Part shown: positions 1-12,900 of the stretch, piece after piece
Layout: the number at the start of each line of letters is the position of its first letter
Position numbering within the stretch: the stretch's first letter is position 1
NCBI RefSeq assembly: GCF_032854445.1
Contig: NC_088295.1
Location: 65,019,249 to 65,083,248 of the forward strand
Direction of reading: 5' to 3'
Length of the DNA stretch: 64,000 nucleotides
From: Liolophura sinensis
Taxonomy: Eukaryota; Mollusca; Polyplacophora; Chitonida; Chitonidae
Notes under the pieces: model-generated
Databases searched by the model: none
What the model was told of the DNA's origin: nothing
The model's input: only the letters and a program-made list of their open reading frames with translations
Made by a program: the position numbers and the translations under genes

Positions 1-912
1 CACCGATACAGGCTTAAGTTTATACCATCATGAAAAACGTGACAAGACTACAGGCTCGAAGCTGCTTCTTTTATCAACATTCACCTAAAAGATTCATGTA
101 ATACATGCAAAGGTAATTTACAATGTCAAAATTGAAACTATCACTCTCGTCGTAAAGTCTTGGTTTTGGTCTTTCACAGCCCTTGCTGTATATGGATTGT
201 TTAAATCTAGCAGATCATCAATATAGCGTTTAAGGAATAATCGGGCCTACTGATGATTACTCCTTAATAGTTTCTGTATATAGTCGTATAAAAAATCATC
301 CAAAAGGGTGGGGGGGGGGGGGGGCACAATTTGTACCCCCAATTTGTATGCGAATATCTATAAACTGTTGATATATGGTGTTGACGGTTCACGTAAAGAT
401 TTGGTGTGGCGATTCAAGCATGTAAAGTTTTAGTTTGACCATTCATGTAAAATTTTGCTATGAGGATTCAGTCATAAAGGCGATTTTAAAGACCTTCTTC
501 CGTATTTGTGTTGAGCAAAAAATTCTGTATATACGTACATAATATGAGTATAGACTTTTACATCAATCTGCAGAGGTAAATAGTTTCGGATACATTATAT
601 GTCCTACCAACAGAATGACACAAAGCATATAGCATTAGTATATAGTAATGAAGAGCATTTACCACCTTTAGTATCTCCAAATCTTTTTCTCTTGTGCTAC
701 CTCTCAGTCAATAACAACACAGAAACTACGTGGGCATGCCAAAGGCGTATATAGACCTAAAACTTGGCTTGCATTGAAAGGTAAACTTTTTAGATCAAAA
801 CTACTTGACTTCAAGACTGCATGGCGTATTTGTCACGATACATGTACATGGCTAGAAATTTCCCTTGAAGACAAGCATATTTTTTAAAGTTTTGTCACAA
901 ATGTTAACCTAC

Positions 913-3900
913 CTGCTGTAAAGTTTAAACTAAACTCTTTAGGCGGGTGACCATCGTCTCCCATGGTGTAGAACTCGAAATCTGTAGAGGATACAGCGTC
1001 CATTCTGCCATCTGGTTGAAATACGTAACCCACAATTAACCTGTTGATAAATAATTAGTATGATGCAGAACCGTAATCCTATAACTAACCTGTCCTCTCC
1101 GGCCGTACGTGGGAAGGTCTGGTAACAACCTGCGGATGGTCGTGGGTTTCCCCCGGGCTCTGCCACCATAATGCCGGTCGCCGCCGTATAAGTGAAATAT
1201 TCGGCGTAAAACACCAATATAATAAGTAAATAAATGAATATAACTAACCTGGGGTATACAAGGACACACTTACTGAAGGACGCACACAAAGCTACACACG
1301 GCCTCGCCATTTATAGAGAAAAAGTGGACAGTCTTTAAAAATATTGATTTATTTATTTGACTGGTGTATTATGAAGTCCTCAAAAATATTTCACTTTTAC
1401 GACGTCGGCCATCATTATGGTGGGAGGAATCTGGGTAGAACCCGATGAGAAGCCCAAGACAACCTGCATGCAGGTTGCTGCCAGACCTTTCCACGTATTG
1501 GAGGAAAGAGGAATCAGCATTAGCTGGGCTTGAACTCACAGCGACCACATTGGTGAGGGGCTCCTTGGCCATTACGCCGTTCTGGCACGCTAACCACTAG
1601 GCCACTATGGCCCCATTATTTATTTAACTATTAATGTTTAACGCCATAAATCACATGCCCGGCGTAAACCACCGACTTTTGGCAAGTTACTGCCGATCGT
1701 GTCATGTACAATAATATGTACACCATACTGCTGGGAAACACGTGATTTACAACAAATGCTAGAATGCCAAAAAAGTCATTCGAGCGACGTTGACAGCTTA
1801 TTGCCCCCAAGGCTCTATGCACTGTGACAGCGGGAGAACGCACAAGTTCTGGCTCTTTCCAAGGCTGGAATTGATCCCGTAACTCGTCTGTGTTCTACCG
1901 AATAAAAGCCAAGTTAGTGCCTCGAATCTCCCTATAGTAATAACAAGATGTAAGTGTCAAAGTGCTAAGGTAACTGAGCCGACGGCAACCATGAGGTTTT
2001 TGAAACAAGAGAGGCTATAAAGGCAATACTTGGATCATCGGCCACGTCTCCAGTTCGCGTAGGATTTAAAGATAAATTCAGTATGTCTGCTTCTCAGCAG
2101 CGGCCCTTTACTCCACAGCTGCCACAGTATTGGGTCAAGCGCATTTACCATGGCGATATATGTTGCTAATTACTGATTTATTTTTTATCACATATGGATG
2201 TTACTGCAGTTTACCTAGACATGAGATTCGGTATGCAAATCGCCCCAAAGCAAACTGAAGTCCCATCTTCCATATATGCATACTGCAGGATGTATCTATG
2301 GAAACTCGACCAGTCACGTTTATTTCCTGTGAAAGGAAACAGAAATCATTTTTAATGTTTATTTTACTGATGTTTAAGGTCAAATTCAGACAGTTTCAAC
2401 CTGAAAGTTCGTTGGTTGGTTAAAACCGAAAACCTCTGTGACGGTGGTCAAGTTTAGGATGCAGGGAGTAAATCACCGACTTTTTGCAGGTACCTGACAA
2501 ACATTCTGACTTAAAGCCGCTTCCAAGTGTGTACCAATACATACTGCCATGTTGAACAGCATTATGTGAATATTTATACCTGGTAATGATAGCTGCAGAA
2601 CTACATGTACACGCAGGTAATTCTATTTGCTTTTTGTTTATATTTTTAGACTGACACAAATTTGGGGACATTAGGTTACCATAAGAATGATCCCGAACGC
2701 CTTGTAACTTCACATTCCGGATACCATGTTTCTCAATGTCAATATTTCCAGTTATCTCTCCAAACTGCTCATAATGCGTCTGATGGGACCTGAAACAAAA
2801 TGGCAAAGATCCACTGTCATCATATTGTGCGCAATAATTTTATAAAGCTTCTTCATTCATAAACTTTTATCTCATGACTTGGTTTCGAGCGATTATATAC
2901 AACACAAGCTTTGGTTTGAAAAACATCCAACACATCCTGCAGTGCGTTTTAGTGTGCTGAAATTACGCACTCCACTTTGCAAAGAGCCAGGCAACTTTCC
3001 GTCACTGACTTGATAAAGCTGTTTGCTCATGAGAGAGATCCTATACTCTAACTGGTACATGTAGTATCAGAAGTACTATGAGACATCCACACCCTATTCA
3101 TAGTTTTGCAGTGATGTCTTGGCTGCCCTGAGGCAAGCATCAACACACTCTTTGGTCAAGTAACTAAAGTACTGGAGGTGACAACAAAGAGAATTTAGCC
3201 CAGGTGAGAAAAGCACTGAAGGAGACTTTACCATAAAAAATGAAAAATATACCATTTATAACTCATCCTTACGATTTCAAGGGAAAAAAATCATACCGCT
3301 TTAAAGTGTCAAAGAACTGCCTTGACCACTTTTCCCGAGCGATGGCGTCACACATCACAGCTGGGTGTAAATCCGTGTCAAAGTCGAAATATTTGGTGAG
3401 GGCCGTCCAATCCAGCGAAAATTTTACCTCCAATAGCTCCATTGTTCTTTGCAACCTGTGTCAAAAATGTGAAAACATTAAATTATCCACACATTTTGAA
3501 TTTTTGTTAAGAAAAGACACTATTTTACAAAATATGGCAAACAAAAAAATCCACGAGCACATTAATACCGGTATTGTTACAAAAGGCAAAAACGTGACTT
3601 GTAATTACATATCAAGCCAAAAAAGTAAGGAAAAGCTTTACACACCCGATGCCTTTCGTGCAGTATTACTCTGAATAGGTATTGATTTATTATTTGATCG
3701 GTGTTTTACGCCCTCCTCAAGAATATCTCTCTGAATAGGTATTGATTTATTATTTGATCGGTGTTTTACGCCCTCCTCAAGAACATCACTCTGAATAGGT
3801 ATTGATTTATTATTTGATCGGTGTTTTACGCCCTCCTCAAGAATATCACTCTGAATAGGTATTAATTTATTATTTGATCGGTGTTTTACGCCGTACTCAA

Positions 3901-6626
3901 GAACATCACTCTGAATAGGTATTGATTTATTATTTGATCGGTGTTTTACGCCCTCCTCAAGAACATCACTCTGAATAGGTACTGATTTATTATTTGATCG
4001 GTGTTTTACGCCCTCCTCAAGAATATCACTCTTAATAGGTATTTATTTATTATTTGATCGGTGTTTTACGTTTTACGTTTTAGAAAACTCATTTATTCAT
4101 GGAATAAATAACCTTAGCTTTGACAAATTTCGCTCTTAATTTATTTACCTACTGAAGTCACAGCTATAAATTTATTTCAAAAGATTCTCTATATACAAAT
4201 ACTTCAAGGAAACTGTAAATATAATTTCTATAACGGAATGGTACTGGATAAAACGACTGAGCCCTCAATCTAAGAGACATGTCATTGTACAAGCACGTAT
4301 GCTTGGGTTTTTACGTCGTCTACGTACTTTTTTAGTCATATGACAACGAGAAATCATCAAGTATGTCCATATATACTGTGTCTTCCTTTGGCTCTACTGA
4401 GTCCATTTCGCCAAAGAGCAGCCGCAAAAGTACCATGCGGAAAACACCAGACATGACACCCTACCCTCTGATCCAGTCACATTATACTAACATCGGGCCA
4501 ACCACTCCTGTTTCTTAGCTCTAACCTCTCAGTGCAAAGCCCCAAGCGACGAGTACCAATTTTAAAGTTTGATTCCAGCAAGGTCTCACGATTTGGAGGC
4601 GGACGATCTAACCGTTAGGCCACCGAAACGGTCTGAGACATGTCTTAGAACCATACTGAAGGCTCGGTGCTTCTATTATGACCATCTTCAAATTAAACAT
4701 AAAAACGTGGAACCTAAATCACTAAAAACTTTTCAAGGGCTAGGATAAAGTTTCTTAGCACCCTAAAGCTTGGGCAAACCAGAAGGTTCTTGTCTTTGTT
4801 TTCTGCAAACACGCACTGGTTGTCAATTATCCAAGCTCTGGCACTATTCTCCTACGTCAAGTTGTACCGTGGCAATCATACTATACCCAAGTTTTCCATT
4901 GAATGTGAGTTTCCATGTTTTCATTGGCAGCACTATTCTCCTACGTCAAGTTGTACCATGGCAATCACACTATACCTAAGTTTTCCATTGAATGTGAGTT
5001 TCCATGTTTTCACTGGCAATCTATTCTCCTACATCAAGTTGTACCATGGCAATCACACTATACCCAAGTTTTCCACTGAATGTGAGTTTCCAAATTTTCA
5101 TTGGCAGCACTATTCTCCTACGTCCAGTTATACCATGGCAATCGCACTATACCTAAGTTTTCCACTGAATGTGAGTTTCCATGTTTTCATAGGCTCCACG
5201 GCTTCCAACTTCAGCCCTCCAGCAGCAAACTCACCAGGATGTGTTCCCTCTAGGTTAGTTTCTGGCAGAGTAGGGAACTCCAACAGGCCAACATCAGGGA
5301 TCTTTCATGTCAACGACAAAAATAAATACATACATAAATAAATAAATAAAATTACAAAAAAATATTGAAAAAATCATTAAATTTTTTATACAATTTCCTG
5401 TGTGGTGTGTTGCAGTTATTCTACTTGGTTCGTTGCCATTAATATATGAATGTAACTTAGGGCATAATAACCCCATCATGGTAACCCCATTGCGATAACC
5501 CCCTCTTGATAACCCCATCATGATAACCCCATCGTGATAACCTTATCCAAAGGACATGGAAGTATATACTCCCAGATTAATGATCAATCACATTATCATG
5601 ATAATGAACTGAGCATGGGAATATAAACTTATCCCACATTAATCTTGATCATACATGTATTCTCACCCAGTGGGACTACAAACTCCCATCTTACTGACTA
5701 CACATGGGACTACATACTCCCATCCCTAGGACTACAAACTTCCATCTCAGTGACAACAAACAAGGACTGCATACTTCCATCTTACTGACTACCCCCTAGG
5801 ACTACAAACTTCCATCTTAGTGACTACCCCCTAGGACTATATTCTCTCCCATCTTAATGACCACACTGTAGGACTACATTCTCCCATCTTAGTGAATACA
5901 CCCAATAACTACATATCCCCATCTTAGTGAATACACCCCAGGACTACATACCCCCATCTTAGTGAACACACCCCAGGACTACATACCCCTATCTTAGTGA
6001 ACACACCCCAGGACTACATACCCCCATCTTAGTGAATACACCCCAGGACTACATACCCCCATCTTAGTGAACACACCCCAGGACTACATACCCCCATCTT
6101 AGTGAACACACCCCAGGACTACATACCCCCATCTTAGTGACTAGATCTAAGGGCTACATACTACCATCTTAGTGAATACACCCCAGGATTACATACTTCC
6201 ATCTTAGTGAATACACCCCAGGGCTACATACCCTCATCTTCGTGACCACACTGTAGGACTACATACCCCCATCTTAGTGACTAGATCCAATGACAACCAA
6301 CCCCCATCTTAGTGACTACACCCAAGTACTACATACTCCCATCTTAGTAACCACACTGTAGGACTACATCCCCCTATCTTAGTGACCACACACAAAGACT
6401 ATACATACTCCCACATTAGCGGCTACACTAAATGACTACAAACTTCCATCACAGTGACTACATTCAAAGACTACATACTCCCATCATAGAGACCACATTA
6501 AATGATTACATACTTCCATCTTAGTGACCACACACAAAGACTATACATACTCCCCCATTAGCGACTACACTAAATGACTACAAACTGCCATCATAGTGAC
6601 TACGCATAAAGACTATACATATATAT

Positions 6627-6685
<59 letters not shown>

Positions 6686-8124
6686 CATACATACATAGTC
6701 TCACCTGACTTTATGTACTCAGTGTGATGATGATTACTAATTACATTAATGGAAATATCATCTCATTTATATTTAAGTGACAATGCACATTGGGAGGGTC
6801 TACCAGCAGCCTGTTGATAGCCGTGGGTTTCCCCCGGGTACAGCCTGGTTTCCTAAAATCAAAATTATTGCAGCCGACATGTAAGTGAAATACTCTACAG
6901 TATGACATAAAACTCTAATCAAATAAATAAATAAATTGACTTTATTCATGTTCATGGATAAAGGGAATTAACTCATGGATAGATCAATATTTATAGCTGT
7001 CTGATTGTGCTTTCAGACAGGTGACCATATAGAAATACATCTATATCTTCATGCCCATGTTGGTTTAACTGGAAATAAATCTCTTGGAGACCAGAGTCAA
7101 GGACATGCATTCTCACAGATCTATCAGTATATGTATCAGCATTACTGGTATGCATAGGTTTAGCCAGGGGGGTGTCTCAATCTCTTTAAGACGCCCTGTT
7201 TTGACAAAATTAACATGGGAGAGATATAATAGGAAAATGGGAGAAAAATGGAAATAAAACCGTCTCATTTCAAACTCTGGACAAATCTTTGCAGGTATGA
7301 AATGTCTTCAAATCTCCTATACATACCCTGATCAATAGGATTGTCTGTACAATATTATTATGTCTGCGTGCTGTAGCCGCCACTAGGTAGGTCCCATTCC
7401 TGTCACCACCATTGAAGTACACAGCATCAACTGCCTTGTTAAAATACAAATGGTAGAGAACTTAAAAGACCTGTGAATTTTGGTTTTTTAATAACCGGTA
7501 TAACAAAATATTGAAATCTAAAATTTTGGAATACTAATAGAGACAATACATTTTTTTTTATTTATAAAAATTGCATTTTACATTTTATTATGGTTGAATT
7601 ACTAAGATCATTATACAGACACCGTGAAAAATGTATATATTTAAGTACAAGGATGTGCTGATATGACCCCTACAGCTGTATGTCTGTCATTTCTGCAAAT
7701 GTTACCATTAAGTGGTCTATATATCTATAGGCAGCAATTTAACACATTCTATAGAGGTGGGCCCTGTACATTTACATCCGCTACTTGTAAACTATATGGC
7801 ATGTACAATAATTCTCCTGCCCAATTTAGTGTACATGCATGTACTAACAAGTGGGTGTTCTGGGGACAGGTCCTGTGGCTTGTCCATATCACCGGGACTT
7901 GATCTGGACCTCATGCCGTAACCGGCGCCATCACCCGACGTCACTTCTGCTTTAGAGGCATTCTGACGCCGACGTAACTGCATCAACAGGCGAAACAAGG
8001 CATACTTGATAGGGTACCAAGTACCGGGAAGAGAGTACACCCCATTAACAGGCCTTGGGTCACCACCTAAAATCCATCTGGCCAGAAGAAATAATGAAAC
8101 AGACGTAGCAATCCAATACAACAT
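913..8124 (-). CDS. Phosphoenolpyruvate synthase/PPDK-like protein, N-terminal seven exons (partial)
   Basis: Seven coding exons join in frame: 7849-8124, 7327-7434, 5153-5301, 3297-3455, 2680-2789, 2215-2326 and 913-1040; the last ends in phase 1 at a GTAGGT donor, so the gene continues off the left edge. The start is the ATG at 8122-8124, followed by a hydrophobic N-terminal segment (about residues 1-18, possible membrane anchor). Recognisable blocks are AVDAVYFNGGDRNGTYLVAA, KYFDFDTD, HQTHYEQFGEITG, GVRDHSYG, KRDWSSFHRYILQ and GYVFQPDGRMDAVSS. From memory these belong to the N-terminal region of long invertebrate proteins annotated as PEP synthase-like, whose ATP-grasp (PPDK_N) and phosphohistidine domains follow; none of those catalytic parts is in the window, so the activity is inferred. 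It is divergent from the tetraspanin gene. Exon 3's donor is embedded in a tandem array (4841-5190). Exon structure is well supported; the product name is less so. Confidence 0.7.
1091..1238 (+). mobile_element. SINE family A, 5'-truncated copy
   Basis: Body and tail only: 'tctccggccgtacgtgggaa', 'ggatggtcgtgggtttcccc', 'ggcgtaaaacaccaat'. The tRNA-like head is missing. Confidence 0.85.
1342..1614 (-). mobile_element. tRNA-derived SINE, family A, near full length
   Basis: On the minus strand this starts with a tRNA-like head (A-box-like 'gtggcctagtggttagcg', B-box-like 'gagttcaagcc'), continues with a body holding 'ggaaaggtctggcagcaacc' and 'accataatgatggccg', and ends in 'caaataaataaatc'. 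Same family as 37013-37276. It lies in the first kilobases, within the intron between exons 6 and 7 of the PPS-like gene by flanking position, or just beside exon 7. Confidence 0.85.
3669..4075 (-). repeat. 60-bp tandem array built from a SINE tail
   Basis: Seven near-identical units of 60 bp (last one truncated) begin at 3669, 3729, 3789, 3849, 3909, 3969 and 4029. Each holds 'tgatttattatttgatcgg' followed by 'tgttttacgcc', the inverted 3' tail of the window's main SINE family. The array lies in intron 3 of the PPS-like gene and appears to be a fragment of a SINE expanded by tandem duplication. Confidence 0.92.
4377..4640 (-). mobile_element. SINE family B (tRNA-derived), minus copy
   Basis: On the minus strand a tRNA-like head reads 'ggtggcctaacggttagatc', then 'gagaccttgctggaatcaaa' (B-box region). 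The body resembles copies at 41294-41512 and 51470-51800, with shared 'tgtcatgtctggtgttttcc' and 'gcactttggcgaaatgg'-like blocks. It lies in intron 3 of the PPS-like gene. Confidence 0.65.
4841..5190 (-). repeat. 89-bp tandem array duplicating an exon end and its splice donor
   Basis: Four units of 88-89 bp. On the minus strand each unit contains about 38 nt matching the end of exon 3 of the PPS-like gene (ending GGAAAACTTRG), a GTATAG donor, and about 50 nt of intron. Exon-intron boundaries of the four copies fall at 5153 (the real one), 5064, 4976 and 4887. Two copies carry a T-A-G exon end and two carry T-G-G. Use of a distal donor would add an in-frame TAA within 9 codons of the real junction. 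Confidence 0.9.
5680..6600. repeat. 35-bp minisatellite
   Basis: Degenerate tandem units of about 35 bp with core 'ggactacatacccccatctt' followed by 'agtgaacacacccca' fill intron 2 of the PPS-like gene. The most regular stretch is about 5935-6130; both ends decay, with units such as 'gactacaaacttccatc'. It is followed directly by an AT microsatellite. Confidence 0.9.
6614..6697. repeat. (AT)n / (ATAC)n microsatellite
   Basis: An uninterrupted run of AT dinucleotides flanked by ATAC tetranucleotides, at the end of the 35-bp minisatellite. Confidence 0.95.
6789..6935 (+). mobile_element. SINE family A, diverged 5'-truncated copy
   Basis: Contains 'gatagccgtgggtttccccc' and the tail 'ctaatcaaataaataaataa', with many substitutions in between. 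Confidence 0.8.
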
Positions 8125-9910
8125 TGTCCTTCAAGAAACAGTGAACAACTAAAATAACAAGCGACAACTATATACATAATCTGGGCAAAGTTCACTTTGA
8201 GCTAAACAGGTTTTTATCGCGATAGGTTTACGAAACTGATGAAAGTTCAAGTTGTCTCCCTTTAAATGATGCCCAACAGCGCTGGCGGGAAATGTCAACC
8301 AAATGACAGCTGAAAAAAGCCAAAATGTTTGACAAACTTCCAGATTTCCCCCTGTCCAGACGTCAGGTTTGTAAAGTTTTGCGAGCTTGTTGTGTTTAGC
8401 GTATGATGATTCAATAGTGAAAACAGTATAATATCTTTTAAGTGTATTATATCAGATTATGTGATAGCTCAGCCTTGTCTTTACGCAGGGTCCAATTTTC
8501 GAGACGGGAATTATTTGGCATGATAAATTGTTGCAATGCTAATGATAATGTTTTGAAATCTCCTAAGTTGACTTTGTTGTAATAAGGCGCAAACAACACA
8601 TTACAAAATTTCTATCCTAATTTTTGTGTTCATGTTCGAGCATTTGAATTGTGATTCAATCGCCCAAGAGACAGCTGAGAGAGTAAACTCTTCGCTCAAT
8701 GTTGGTAGGTAAACAGTTTAGGGCGATGTATTGGTGTCGTAGTAGTGAATGTTACACCATTTCATTGAAGACTGCTTTTCACAATTAATGAACACTTTGT
8801 CAGGCCTATGGCAGACAGTGGGCTGGCAATACCCTAGTCCGAGTACACTGAGTTCAATGTAGAAATATTGAGAAATATTCCACCACAGCAGCCATGAATA
8901 TGGTGTATTCGAATAACAGCGTACTCGAACTAGCAATGCCCTTAGTTGCAGAATGTAACTGTGAAATCAAGCATTGCAGTTGCAAGAATTACAGAGAGAA
9001 ACAGCTCTATACAGTATGTGTCGGATTGACGGTAAGGAACATTTATTGCATATTTGCACTTGCATTAAAACCAATGTAAATGGAGGTCAACAGAGTTATC
9101 TCTGTAAACAACTAACCTGTTTTGAGTTTTGCTGAATCAAAAGCGATCCATGGCAACCACACAATTAAGTTTCAGAAAACAAATACATTTTCAGACATTA
9201 CCACCACTATGGCCCAAGTCTGTCACCATTTCAGTCACTATTTCAGTCACTTGTGAGGACGAACAAGACTGACCTAAATGCTGTAAGCTATGATGTACCT
9301 GTGCCAGTCTAGATCTGATGGGCGACTAAGCTTGCCTAGTGTTAGGGCCCACTGTAAGGATTGCCACAGGGATTATCTCCCATGAGCGACCTATTTTTTT
9401 TTCCTGTGCTCACATCAGTCACATGACTTGTCCCATTCTTCTACTTGTTGGTTAAGAGGTAGAAGTTTTTCAGACACTACCCCCTGATGACAATCCCAGA
9501 GGGGGTAGTGTCTGTAAATGTATATGTCTTGACATGCATTGTTTTTGGCTCAGGGAGAGAGGTTAATTGAAAATGGGGACAACTCGGTTAACATCGATTT
9601 ATGCTAGGAAAGTTTTAATGCGCATGTGATGATGCCGTTAGTTTTTCTTACCGTTGATCCGACACATTTGGAACTGTTTCTCTGCATAATCCTTGCAGCT
9701 TTGTTGCTCGATTTCAAAGTTACATTCTGCATCTAGCAACACCCTTAACTTTACGTCTACACCTGTCCCCAATATTTATATATGAAGGTTGTCTGCTTTT
9801 AGGCTGACTCTACAACTGAAGATTTTATTGGCGAAGTATGATGAGGGGATGAGTTTCCTGGTCAAGGCTGTCATCCACCCGTCCTGTCCTCTTGCACCCA
9901 AGGCTACACA
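8125..9910. other. Divergent intergenic/promoter region
   Basis: About 1.8 kb between the start codons of the PPS-like gene (minus) and the tetraspanin (plus). No convincing coding exon is visible. A short ATG frame at 8326 ending in a TAG after 24 codons has no supporting features. A 15-bp perfect inverted repeat lies at 9471-9514. Untranslated first exons of either gene may be here but cannot be placed. Confidence 0.6.
9471..9514. repeat. 15-bp perfect inverted repeat (hairpin)
   Basis: The arm cagacactaccccct at 9471-9485 is exactly complementary to agggggtagtgtctg at 9500-9514, with a 14-nt loop. It is 397 bp upstream of the tetraspanin start codon. Confidence 0.85.
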
Positions 9911-12900
9911 ATGGCCAGGAATGTGATGGATCTACATGTAATGGAGGTGGACTTTGGCTACAGTCTCTACCAGCCACCTCGGTGTCTCCAGTGTAGTTGC
10001 TGGGTTAAGTACAGCCTCTTTTTCATCAACTTCTTTTCATGGGTATGAAAATTGTTCATTCAGACTTTCTGATTTCCTTAAAATCAACAGCATTTTCCCC
10101 ACTATCTTCATGATTATGGCAGGCAACAAAAAGCACATAAATGTATAGGTTGTCCTCTAGCCTCAAACTAATGTTGCCAAAAGTTTGAATTTGATGTTAT
10201 CTTCATTTTGTATTTTACACCATTTCTTGCTTTGTACATTTATTAAATTTCTTTTCAGTAAGTTTGTTTATGTAGTGGTAAAGTGTTGCTTGGATTTGCT
10301 TTGGTCTGCAGAGAATGGTTTGGAATAAGACAATCCATACAGCGGGAAATTGGCTTAGAACTGAGTGTCTGATGGGCTAACAGTCATTTAACTGTCATTT
10401 CAGGATTGAAAGAGAACTGAAAGAGTTATTGACAAGTCCAAATTTATACCTGATCAGCCATGACAAGGGAAAATGAATGTTCCTTTGAGGTTCTGTCTTG
10501 AACGGGTTTCTAATACAACACTTCTGGATATCAGATGAATGGCATAATGATAACCATGTACTAAGTTTGCATGTTTTGCTCCATAAACATAAACCGATAT
10601 TTACTTCCACTTGTACAGCATTTGTTTCACATTTAATTTCAGCAGTGTACTATTAAAACTGTGATTGGGGTTTTAGGTAGGAGGCAGTTTCATGTTTGCT
10701 GTGGGAGTCTGGGCCAGGCTTAACAGTACCAGTGTGGGAGCTCTGAATGATATAGCGATTGACCCCTCCCTTATGGTGATAGCCGTAGGCTGTATTGTGT
10801 TCATCATCAGTGGTATTGCTTGTATTGGAGCTGTCAGGGAAAATGTCTGTCTCCTCTTAATGGTAAGTTTGTGTTCCGGAATTGGTGATTTAGTTGTACC
10901 ATCTTAGTTCTTGGGAAATTGTTTTGACATATACTGTCTGCATTTTGATTAACACTGACTTTTTTGTTGGACAAAAAATAGTGTAGTTTGGGAAGGAATT
11001 TCATTTTTGGTTGTTTTGACTGATGAAGGAAATAAGAATTTTAGAGATACTAACATTAAGAGAGAAAAAGATATTTATCAAAAGCCCAATAAAACAGTAG
11101 GGCCTACTGGATGTTTGGTTGGGTAGTAAAAAAGCTCAGTGAACAAGTTTTTGAAGATGGCCTGAACCTAACTAAAATACATGCAACTTCAGAAAATATC
11201 CACAATATCAATTTGTGGTTAATAATCACATTGCCTTAACAGAGGCAGAGTACTGAAAGAAATTTCACGTATTTCCATTGTGCTCAGATTTTTTTTAACT
11301 TCAAGAATGCACTTATGTGATGAGTTAAATAAAAAGGAGCATATATTATTGATGAATAAGTCACCTACCTACTTCTTACAGTTTTGCATCGCCCTTGGAA
11401 TTGTGTTTGTACTGGAGGTTGTGGCCGGCATTTTAGCCTTTGCTCTTCTGGGCCACGTTGAGGGTCACATGACCGCCCAGATCACATCCGCCATCGTGCA
11501 GTATGAGGATTGCAACACAATGAAAACTGTTATGGACTCATTACAGGAATGGGTGAGACATTTGTGTTCATTTTCCTTTTTCATCAGTGTTTATCTTCTT
11601 TGTTATGGGCTAAAAGCAGTTTCTTTAAGCTGCTGCAGTTCTGTCTTATCTGTCTGTCGGTTGGTCCGATTATTTTATTATTAATGGAACAGGTAGTGAG
11701 TAATGATTGTGGTTCAGCCAGTATAGTCAGTCAGTCAATCAGTCAATCACTATATGATTAAAACTAAACTGTCCAGTAAACCAATCAATTTTTACATTAG
11801 TCTGTATTTTCCTGCCCAGTACAAGTGCTGTGGGGCAGGCAGTTTCCGTGACTGGCAGCACAATGTCTATTACAACTGCTCCTCCCCGGCCAACACCCGC
11901 TGCGGAGTCCCAGCGTCCTGTTGTCAGCATGCCACGGACCTCAAGTGTGGATTTGAAGTCCAGCGGTATTTGGTGAGAATTGATGTATAATACTGTAGTT
12001 AAAGTAAGTGACCTAAACTTTTGTCCCCAAAAATGCATTTGTAGAGGCTCATAAATGTCACGAGATATTACTTTTGGTGCTGAAACTTACATTTTCGAGT
12101 AGGATATCACCCTACCTTCGAAACAAGTCTGAAAGCGCCTTACTAGGATCGGGAAAACTTTTGGGCAAAATGAACAGTTTAGTCATGGACAAAGTTATGT
12201 CATTTACCGCTCACCTATTTCTCTATGATGCAGTCTACAGTTGTGGTGGGCATAGTTTAATGCCAAGGGATAGACTGTCCATGAATATGGCAGATTATTA
12301 TTGTATTAAAGCTGCTTTAGTAATACACAATTTGCTTGTGTTTTCTCTGCATGACAGTAAAATAGAAGTCACAAAGAATTGGTGGTAGGTTTAACTGAAA
12401 TAATTATATTTTTTATAAGAGTAAAGCACTAAACACCAATAAATAAGAAATGAATACAAATGAAAGAAATTAATAAATGAATAGTCTGATATTTTTAACT
12501 ATTTAGCAATCTGGTATCTGGGAAAAGCACAGGTTTCACACAGTGCTGAATGATTAGGGTCTTCACACACTAAATTAGGCTTACTCAGTTTAAGGAAAAG
12601 AACATTTGTAAATGTGTGTGTGTCAAAAGTTTTTCTGTCTGAAATAAAGACAAGTGCAGTCTGACTTGCTCAGACATAACATAATACAGATTGAATTTCT
12701 TACACTGAAAGAACTACTGCAAGACCAATGAAAATACAGGATTGCGTAACACACAAACTCCAGATTTAGGTGTCTAACCTTCATGCTCTACACACTGAGC
12801 TACCAGACAAGATGGGATGTGAGTGCAGGGAAATATGTAAGATCTTGCTAGGTACATTGATTTTCTGACCAGTCAGTTAATTTCCAAAACAAGTGCAATC

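Noticed and set aside
3240-3674. 144-codon plus-strand frame
   Set aside because: Antisense shadow of exon 4 of the PPS-like gene, whose minus frame has conserved motifs and proper splice sites.
4770-5341. 183-codon repetitive plus-strand frame
   Set aside because: Arises from the 89-bp tandem array read on the wrong strand; the minus strand encodes exon 3 of the PPS-like gene.
8326-8400. Short frame starting MFDKLPDFPLSRRQ
   Set aside because: Ends after 24 codons; possible GTTTGT/GTAAAG donors could not be linked in frame to any later exon.
10245-10310. Alternative first tetraspanin exon (KFVYVVVKCC...)
   Set aside because: It lacks the TM1 Asn and Phe-Trp signature and a GT donor; the exon at 9911-10042 has VKYSLFFINFFSW with a GTATGA donor and correct phase.
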